From Pseudomonadota bacterium (lineage in GTDB: Bacteria; Myxococcota_A; UBA9160; SZUA-336): DNA of 64,000 nucleotides. The notes under the pieces were generated by a model. The model had not been told where the DNA came from. It saw nothing but the letters and a program-made list of their open reading frames with translations, and ran no database searches. The first letter of the stretch is position 1. Every line of letters begins with the position of its first letter. Below are positions 57,700 through 64,000 of this stretch, in pieces. The translations under genes were made by a program, and so were the position numbers. The stretch spans positions 62,001 to 126,000 of the forward strand of contig QJZC01000019.1 in assembly GCA_003247575.1 (NCBI GenBank). The letters run 5' to 3'.

Positions 57700-58316
57700 T
57701 CGCTGTCGATCTTCTCCAGCGCCTTCGAGGTTCCGGAGAGTGAGTAGGTATCCGTCGTCTTGGTGCCTCGCGACGAGACTCCCTTGACCACCATCTTGGA
57801 CCCCTTCTCGATCTCTTCACGGAGACGAGCATCGGTCTTGGAGTCCTTCGCCCATGCCGATTCGCCCTCGACGAAGAGCCGGAAGCGCTTCGCACCGTCG
57901 ATGACCACCTCGACCTCGCTGTCCGGCTTGAGTGGGTAGCCGGCGCTGAAGCTGATCTCATCGCGCACATCTGCCTTGGGACGGTGCGAGATACTCACGG
58001 ACACGGGATCCCGCTTGCTGTAGTCACCCTTCATATCGGTGGGCTCGCTGTACACGAAGCAGTGCTTGCCCTCCTGGGTCTCGACCACGTACGCGCCCCA
58101 CTTCTCGAACTGCCCGAGCTGCTTCGGGGGTGCCGCTCGAACCTCTCCTGCGAAGCCGAGCAGCAACACGCCCAATACACCGATGAGAGGCGCAAACGAC
58201 GCGACTCGCACACGCGACCAGGCCGTGCTCCCAACGAGCGGAGCGCGCAGCAGCGCTCTGCCTCTCTCCTCTCGCGACGCGGTTGGCGATGAAATGTGTC
58301 GAGAATCCACTTGCAA
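57687..58316 (-). CDS. IalB (invasion-associated locus B)-like secreted protein
   Basis: Signal peptide; LGQFEKWGAYVVETQEGKHCFVYSEPTDMKGDYSKRDPVSVSISHRPKADVRDEISFSAGYPLKPDSEVEVVIDG ... MVVKGVSSRGTKTTDTYSLSGTSKALEKIDSEC. Confidence 0.78.
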   Translation of the reverse strand: MQVDSRHISSPTASREERGRALLRAPLVGSTAWSRVRVASFAPLIGVLGVLLLGFAGEVRAAPPKQLGQFEKWGAYVVETQEGKHCFVYSEPTDMKGDYSKRDPVSVSISHRPKADVRDEISFSAGYPLKPDSEVEVVIDGAKRFRLFVEGESAWAKDSKTDARLREEIEKGSKMVVKGVSSRGTKTTDTYSLSGTSKALEKIDSECKK

Positions 58317-58670
58317 GATATCCCCCTTTCCAGGCTCACGCGAAGCGCGCCAGCTTCCCCCGCGTTACCACTCGATTGCAATCCCGAACGTCATCCCGTT
58401 CCACTCAAGATTTAATGGATGCAACGACCTCGATCCTAGCAGCTTGGAATGTCACTTCTGCGGCTCTCGGCGTAAAGTAGACTCTGAGAGGACGAGAGAT
58501 TAGGCGCGATGGCTGCATCAGAAAATTGTAGGCGGTCCCCATCAAGAACGGCCATCATAGGGACGCAGGCGTGAGGAAATCCAGTTCAGCGACACGAGAA
58601 GTTCCGCCACTCCTCGGCACTGGCCAGCCACTCTCCCGGGAGAGAATGGCAGCAGAGCAAGGGGGACGTC

Positions 58671-59432
58671 GTGCAGCCTGATCGAGAGAAAGCACCGACT
58701 CGGCGGGGAGAGTCCGGCGGGACGTGGTCCGTCGCCGTGGGCACCTCACATGGGCGCGTGCTCCCTCTCCTGACCACCACCTTCCTGATCACGGCGGGAA
58801 GCCTCGGCGCGGCCCGGAGCGTGATGGGACAGGCGTCCTGTGCAAGCTGGCCCGGCGAACCGGACCCACTTCCGACCGTGGGGAGCAGCAACTCCTTCTC
58901 GTCTCTCTGGGCCGAGACACGTGCAGCCCAGCTGATCGAACTCGCCCGACGCGTCGAGGTCGCCGATCCGGCCGCTGCACGCAGCCTGCTCGATCACGCG
59001 CTGTGCCTCGATGCCCAGAGCCCCGACGCGAGCGCGATGCTGGGCACCCTGCTGCCGCTCCAGACGGTCAATCCTCGGCCCAGCCTGCGGAGCTTCTCGC
59101 AGTCCACACTCGATGAGATCGATCGCGACTTGGCCGAGGCGCGCGCGGCGCTCGAAGACGCGCGCTTCCGCGCCGCCTTGGACCTCGCGCGCGCCCTCAT
59201 GGAACGGCTCGACGGCGACGTGGACATTCCCGCAGTGCGCGCCCGCCTGGCGCGCACTGCAATCTTGGCGGCAACCGTTCACACGGCGCTCGGAGAGCTC
59301 GATCTCGCGGAATCCGCACTCCGCCAGGTGCGCGACCTGATGCCGGACTACGCGCTGGCGGACTCGGCCCCGCCCAAGCTGCGCAGAATCTGGGAGCAGC
59401 TCTCCAATGCGCAGGTCGGGGCCGGCCGGTGA
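58671..59432 (+). CDS. Exported TPR-like protein, unknown function
   Basis: GTG start; hydrophobic segment LLTTTFLITAGSLGAARSVMGQA; helical repeats (AARSLLDHALCLDAQSPDASAMLGTLLPL; ALGELDLAESALRQVRDLMPDYALADSAPPKLRRIWEQL). Confidence 0.6.
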   Translation: MQPDREKAPTRRGESGGTWSVAVGTSHGRVLPLLTTTFLITAGSLGAARSVMGQASCASWPGEPDPLPTVGSSNSFSSLWAETRAAQLIELARRVEVADPAAARSLLDHALCLDAQSPDASAMLGTLLPLQTVNPRPSLRSFSQSTLDEIDRDLAEARAALEDARFRAALDLARALMERLDGDVDIPAVRARLARTAILAATVHTALGELDLAESALRQVRDLMPDYALADSAPPKLRRIWEQLSNAQVGAGR

Positions 59433-60418
59433 GGGCTCGGGGCCGGACCGTCGAGACCGGGTGCTCTGGGGGCATCGGGCGCTCGCCCGCAGGGCGTCAC
59501 ACGCTGGTTGGGGTGCTATCCGGGTTGATCGCCGCATGTGCGGTACCCGCGCCCGGTCCAGATCCGGCACTGGCCCAGCTCCGCATCGTACAGATGCCGG
59601 ACGTAGACGCAGCCCAGCTCTCCCTCCCTTCCCTTACCGTGCTCGTGGAGGTGTCTGCCGCGATCGCGAACCCGTCGCTCACCGCGCCGAGCGATATCGC
59701 GAAGTACGCGCAGCACGCCTGCGCCACGGCCCAGAGCTTCGTGTCGCGCCTGAAGCGTGGCACGCCCATCCGCATCCAACCCTTCACGACTCGCCGATCC
59801 AACACATCTTCGTGTGCGATCGAGATCGGTCGACGCCCGGCAACGAGGCTCGCCCCCGATGTGTGGCAAGTAGACTCGCCGGCACGAGCGGTCCGGCGCT
59901 GGGCCGACGATCCCGAGCGCAGTGGGAGCCGCATCCAGCTGATCGCGAACCTCGATTCCGGCTCCGCTCAGGAGCTCTGTCAGCTGGCAGCCGAGCGCGC
60001 ATCGGAAGGACTCTGGGTCGAATCGATCCGGCTGGATGGAGGGCCGCCCGTCGCGGGTTGCCTGGAAGGCCCCCCCGAAGCCCCGCTGTCGCACCTCCAG
60101 GAGTTGCTCCAGAGCGCGGGCGAAAGCCGCGGGCCGCTGCGCATCCTGCGTCCAGGCCCCAGCGGCGAGCGGTCCGTTCTGTTTCGCGGAGAAGCCGGCG
60201 GCGAGATCATCGAACTGAGCCCAGGACTAGTGATCGTCGTGCTCGAGGGAAGTGGTGGCGAGGATGAGGAGCTCGGGCCGTTCGTTCTCCGGCCGGGAAC
60301 GCTGACGACGGTTCGTACCGTGCCCGTCGCTTCCGACGTCGGCAGGGCCGGCTCCACGGCTGCCGGGCCATTCCACTGGTGGGAGCTCGAACAGACGCGT
60401 GCAAGCCAAAGCCCATAG
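59429..60418 (+). CDS. Putative lipoprotein with possible degenerate VWA-like fold, unknown function
   Basis: GTGA overlap with preceding gene; signal/lipobox LSGLIAAC; LPSLTVLVEVSAAIANPSLTAPSDIAKYAQHACATAQSFVSRLKRGTPIRI resembles a MIDAS-less VWA strand/helix. Confidence 0.55.
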   Translation: MRARGRTVETGCSGGIGRSPAGRHTLVGVLSGLIAACAVPAPGPDPALAQLRIVQMPDVDAAQLSLPSLTVLVEVSAAIANPSLTAPSDIAKYAQHACATAQSFVSRLKRGTPIRIQPFTTRRSNTSSCAIEIGRRPATRLAPDVWQVDSPARAVRRWADDPERSGSRIQLIANLDSGSAQELCQLAAERASEGLWVESIRLDGGPPVAGCLEGPPEAPLSHLQELLQSAGESRGPLRILRPGPSGERSVLFRGEAGGEIIELSPGLVIVVLEGSGGEDEELGPFVLRPGTLTTVRTVPVASDVGRAGSTAAGPFHWWELEQTRASQSP

Positions 60419-61277
60419 AACCTCCGGCGCGGGGCGCGCGCACTTGCTTCCGTGCATCCTCGGGGCAGCGCTGAGCCTCGGTGCGCCGAGCGTCGCCTCG
60501 ACCCAGTCGCTCGAGGACGCTCGCCAGGGCTCCGCGCACGACCTGCTCGAACGGGCGCTCGAGAATCTCCAGTCGATCTCGATCGCGGCGCGGGTGAACG
60601 CGCGGAGTCGCGCGGAAGACGACGCGCTGGAAGAGCGCAGCTTCCTGGTGCTCCGCTACCGCGGGGGCGACAGCCTCCACACGCTGCTGGGAGGATTCGG
60701 CTCCGGGTCCAAGCTCCTCGGGGTCCGGATCCTCCAGATCGACGGGCCGGATCCCGGCAACTCCCGGGCCTATATCCACTCGCCCGAGATCGGGATCATC
60801 CCCCAGCCGACCCCTTACCGGCTGGTAGATCCCTTTCTGGGGCGTGCGATTTTGCAAGGGAATTCCCTCGCCAGCCCGGCCGTTCGTGGCCTAGACTTCG
60901 AGATCATCGGTCGCACACCCGCGGTCATCGCTGGCGAGCCGGTCGAGCGGATCCGGGCACGCCCGTTCCGGTCGGCAGACTACGACACGGCCGAGTTCTT
61001 CGTGGCCCCGTCGGACGCGGCAATTCTAGAATCCAGGTACTATAGGAGCGGAGAGCTCGAGCCTTCACGCACAGTGGAAACCCCGCGCGCACGTATGCGG
61101 CTACTGAGCAATCACCTGCTACCCGAGATGATGATCTACACCGAAGACGGCAAGAAGACCTCATTGGAGCTGCGCTACGTGGAACTTTCCACGCCGCCTC
61201 CGGGACTGTTCGAGCCCACACGGTTCCACCTGCAGGCGATCGAGGACATCGTGCCGGCAGAGTCCGAGGGGCCCTAG
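60399..61277 (+). CDS. LolA-like outer-membrane lipoprotein-sorting family protein
   Basis: Signal peptide; ENLQSISIAARVNARSRAEDDALEERSFLVLRYRGGDSLHTLLGGFGSGSKLLGVRILQIDGPDPGNSRAYIHSPEIGIIPQPTPYRLVDPFLG ... ILESRYYRSGELEPSRTVETPRARMRLLSNHLLPEMMIYTEDGKKTSLELRYVELSTPPPGLFEPTRFH. Confidence 0.7.
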   Translation: MQAKAHRTSGAGRAHLLPCILGAALSLGAPSVASTQSLEDARQGSAHDLLERALENLQSISIAARVNARSRAEDDALEERSFLVLRYRGGDSLHTLLGGFGSGSKLLGVRILQIDGPDPGNSRAYIHSPEIGIIPQPTPYRLVDPFLGRAILQGNSLASPAVRGLDFEIIGRTPAVIAGEPVERIRARPFRSADYDTAEFFVAPSDAAILESRYYRSGELEPSRTVETPRARMRLLSNHLLPEMMIYTEDGKKTSLELRYVELSTPPPGLFEPTRFHLQAIEDIVPAESEGP

Positions 61278-64000
61278 ATGTTGCGGGACCCCTTCTCCGC
61301 CGAGGACGAGGCCTCTCTCTACGTCGCTCGACCCGCCAGCGAGGCTGCGCTCACCGCTCTGGAGACCGCTCTCGCGGGGGCTCCGGGTGTGGCCGCTCTG
61401 CTCGGCCCGGTCGGGATCGGCAAGTCGCTGCTCCTCAAGGTCCTCGAGGCCAAGCTCGCCTCGACACACTGCTGCGTACGCCTCGACTACGACGGACTGA
61501 GCATCGGGGAGTTCTGTCAGTGGGTCCTGCGCGAGCTCGACGCTCGGGAAACGCTCGAGAGCGAGCGTATGCTCAGCCACAAGCCGACCCTCGCAAAATT
61601 TCGCGAGTGGGTGCAGCGAGAGCGCTCGTTCGCGGACACGGATGATCCCGAGTCCGGCTTGATCCAGCTCGCCGTCGAGTTCCAGGGCCGCGGCTTCCCG
61701 GTTGCCCTACTCATCGATGCAGCCGACGCGCTCAAGCCCGACTCGACTCGGCGGCTCGTCGAGCTCGTGCAGCGCGCCACGGGAGCACTCCGCTTCGTCG
61801 TGGCCATCACGCAGGGCCTCCCCGAGGGACACGCGATCCTCGAGGCTCTCGGGCCCGACGCCGTGCGCGTGCAGTACGACCAGCCGATGTCGCTCGATGA
61901 GACGATTTTCTACATCCAGGAGCGGCTCACCAAGTCGGGTGCCTCGGAGGAGCTCCGCGCATGCCTCGACGAATCGAGGGTCAGACGACTGTTCAAATAC
62001 AGCCAGGGCAACCCTCGTCGCCTTCACGGCGAGATCGGACTGATTCACCTCGAACTCTCGCGCGTTCGCGCCGGGATCCCAGCGATGGGCCCAGCCACCT
62101 ACGCGCCGTCATCCTCGACTCCAGACCTCGCTCAGCGGCCCTGGCAACGGGAGCCGAAGCCTCGACACGCATCGGCGCCGCCGACGCCCGGAACTAGCAA
62201 TGCGGTGCCCGAGACGCCTCAGCCCGTCGTGGAAGGCGAGACGCCCGCCGCCTCCGTGGTCGTGCCGGAGAGCTCTGCCGCTGCACCTGAGTTGACCTCC
62301 GAGACCGAGCTCGCGCCGCCGAACTCGCAGGACCGTCCGAGCCTACCCGCGCCTCAAGACGAGTCGCCGGCCGAGGTGTCGTCCGAGTCGAGCTCGCAGA
62401 CGTCGCCAACCGCCGACACGTGCGACAACGCACCCACAGCATCGTCGTCCTCGCCTCCATCGGACACAGAGGTCCGGGCCGCAGAGATGCAGCAGGACCC
62501 GACCTCCGCTGCGCCTGTGCTCGACGCAGAGGACGACCCCGAGATCGAAGCAGCACTGGCAGCAGTCGCTCCGCAACCCACCGCTGTAGAGCCGAAGGAG
62601 GCGCAGCCAACGCGCAAGGCGCCGGAGACGCGTTCGAACGCGGGCGTGCGCCGTTCCCGACGCGCAAAGCAGAGGATCACACGGCTCTTCGATCGCGGAG
62701 CAAAGGACTCCAAGCCAGCCGCTGCAGCTTCGGAGCCAGCGGAGACCTCCTCGCCCGCTCCGGAAGTAGCAAGCCCGGCCGCAGCAGAGGCATCCCCAGC
62801 GGTACGTAGGGACCGCGCGACGCCACCCCCGCGCCAGGCATCCGGGGCAGTAACCGATACGCCCTCGGACTCCGAGATGAAGTCCCCGATGTCCGAACCT
62901 GCGACCTCTGACCAGACCTCGAGCTCGGCTGCCGAGACTTCGGCGTCCGGAGCCTCGCCGGTCTCGGAGACGCGGGTCGCGAACGCGAAGTCGAAGCCGA
63001 CGGACTCGCAGCCAGCGGATGCGCTGGAGGCAGCCTCGGATTCCGAGCCGGGACACACCGCCGAGCCAGACACCGAGGGCACCCACACCCCCGAGGAGGA
63101 GATCCTCCTGGATGTCGAGATCGTGGCGGCGGAGGAACCAGCTGCCTCAACTGCAGCCAGCCCGGCGCCGCCCGCTGGTCCTGCGGCCGCGGAGGTCGCT
63201 CACCAGGTTCCAGCCGATCCCGCAGACAGGTCGACCGGGACCTCGACTCTCGTCTCGCCGGACGCACAGTCCGACCCCGATCTCTTCGCCGACGCCAAGC
63301 GCAACTGGGACGCGTTCGCCACCGCGAGCACTCGACTCTCGGATGTGAGTCTCGAGCTGAGCGAACCGTCTTCCGCCGAGACCCGGCCGCCCGAACGACC
63401 AACGGCGGAAGCCACTACCCCTACGGCGGCAGTTCCGCAGCCGTATTCCAGCCGGGGCGCCCAGGCCAAGTCCACCCAGAGTGTGAGCCCCAAGCCAGGC
63501 TCCGACAGCTCGCGGAAGACCTCCTTGATCGCGCCGACCTCGCGCACCGCCGCGCCGGCCCCGACCTCCAGCCCGCGCCGAGCACAGCGCAAGGGAGTCG
63601 TCGCGGCTGTCCTGGGTGTCCTAGGGCTCGGCGCAGTCGCGCTGATCGTCACCAACACCTCGGATGAACCGCTCCCCGATGTCGCCAGCCCACCCGTCGC
63701 AACCGTGCTCCCCATTCCGGCGGACAAGCCCGGCACCGATGTCGCGACCTCTCCACTCCCCGAGCGAGGGGAGTCATCGGCATCCGAACTCCGAGTCAGC
63801 CCACCACCGCCGCAGCGCGAGGAGCCGAAAGCCCCTCCGATTCTGACCAACGTGAATGCGAAACCATGGGCAACGATCGAGATCGACGGTCGCCTGGTGG
63901 GAGAGACTCCTCTGGGTGAACTTCCTCTCTCGCCGGGCCCTCACGCCTTCCGAGCCACTCTCCCCAGTGGACGTGTGATCGAACGCACAGAAGTGATCTC
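61278..64000 (+). CDS. ExeA-like AAA ATPase with long disordered linker, one TM helix and C-terminal PEGA domain (open at window end; missing from supplied ORF track)
   Basis: ATG at 61278 abuts the previous stop; the frame stays open through base 64000. Walker A LLGPVGIGKSLLLK, Walker B-like FPVALLIDAADAL, about 500 aa S/E/P/A-rich linker, TM KGVVAAVLGVLGLGAVALIVTN, PEGA WATIEIDGRLVGETPLGELPLSPGPHAFRATLPSG. Confidence 0.85.
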   Translation, partial: MLRDPFSAEDEASLYVARPASEAALTALETALAGAPGVAALLGPVGIGKSLLLKVLEAKLASTHCCVRLDYDGLSIGEFCQWVLRELDARETLESERMLSHKPTLAKFREWVQRERSFADTDDPESGLIQLAVEFQGRGFPVALLIDAADALKPDSTRRLVELVQRATGALRFVVAITQGLPEGHAILEALGPDAVRVQYDQPMSLDETIFYIQERLTKSGASEELRACLDESRVRRLFKYSQGNPRRLHGEIGLIHLELSRVRAGIPAMGPATYAPSSSTPDLAQRPWQREPKPRHASAPPTPGTSNAVPETPQPVVEGETPAASVVVPESSAAAPELTSETELAPPNSQDRPSLPAPQDESPAEVSSESSSQTSPTADTCDNAPTASSSSPPSDTEVRAAEMQQDPTSAAPVLDAEDDPEIEAALAAVAPQPTAVEPKEAQPTRKAPETRSNAGVRRSRRAKQRITRLFDRGAKDSKPAAAASEPAETSSPAPEVASPAAAEASPAVRRDRATPPPRQASGAVTDTPSDSEMKSPMSEPATSDQTSSSAAETSASGASPVSETRVANAKSKPTDSQPADALEAASDSEPGHTAEPDTEGTHTPEEEILLDVEIVAAEEPAASTAASPAPPAGPAAAEVAHQVPADPADRSTGTSTLVSPDAQSDPDLFADAKRNWDAFATASTRLSDVSLELSEPSSAETRPPERPTAEATTPTAAVPQPYSSRGAQAKSTQSVSPKPGSDSSRKTSLIAPTSRTAAPAPTSSPRRAQRKGVVAAVLGVLGLGAVALIVTNTSDEPLPDVASPPVATVLPIPADKPGTDVATSPLPERGESSASELRVSPPPPQREEPKAPPILTNVNAKPWATIEIDGRLVGETPLGELPLSPGPHAFRATLPSGRVIERTEVI

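Noticed and set aside
62343-63088. Minus-strand ORFs opposite the AAA-PEGA gene linker
   Set aside because: Shadow of the S/E/P-rich linker; the plus frame stays open with an ATPase at one end and a PEGA domain at the other.
1-64000. CRISPR arrays, rRNA or tRNA genes
   Set aside because: No regularly spaced direct repeats and no recognisable rRNA or tRNA sequence noticed; a tRNAscan run would be needed to exclude tRNAs formally.

Overview
This 64 kb window is a high-GC, gene-dense bacterial chromosome segment. It looks deltaproteobacterial-like in the broad sense (Gram-negative envelope genes plus a pheA-hisC-tyrA / rpsA-ihfB-lapA-lapB neighbourhood). Taxonomy was not determined. I find no CRISPR array, rRNA, recognisable tRNA, prophage or transposase. 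Most content is housekeeping: TamA/TamB-type envelope assembly, RimK-type glutamate ligase, rluB-scpB-scpA-xer, glnD, mutS, aroB, rpsA/ihfB/lapAB, tyrA/hisC/pheA, coaE, trpEGDCF, lptD, dtd/dcd, queG, metH, a SMUG1-like glycosylase and egtD. The most unusual points are: (i) egtD in an apparent operon with an OpuC/EgtUV-type ABC transporter whose substrate-binding and permease domains are fused, a candidate betaine/ergothioneine-type uptake locus; (ii) a tightly coupled four-gene envelope operon at the right edge (58671 to window end) encoding a TPR-like exported protein, a possible degenerate-VWA lipoprotein, a LolA-like protein and a membrane-spanning ExeA-like AAA ATPase with a PEGA domain; this last ORF is absent from the supplied track; (iii) a RimK ligase fused to an RCK_C (TrkA_C) domain, with a retropepsin-like protease and an aspartoacylase-family gene next to it, and a truncated CdaA-like diadenylate cyclase 6.6 kb away; (iv) a TamA-family protein with a lipobox (TamL-like) upstream of tamB; (v) switch-like or structured leaders upstream of metH and rpsA; (vi) an unusual number of overlapping convergent gene ends, two of which share a palindromic CTAG as stop codons on both strands. 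All functional calls are from reading translations by eye; no database search was run.
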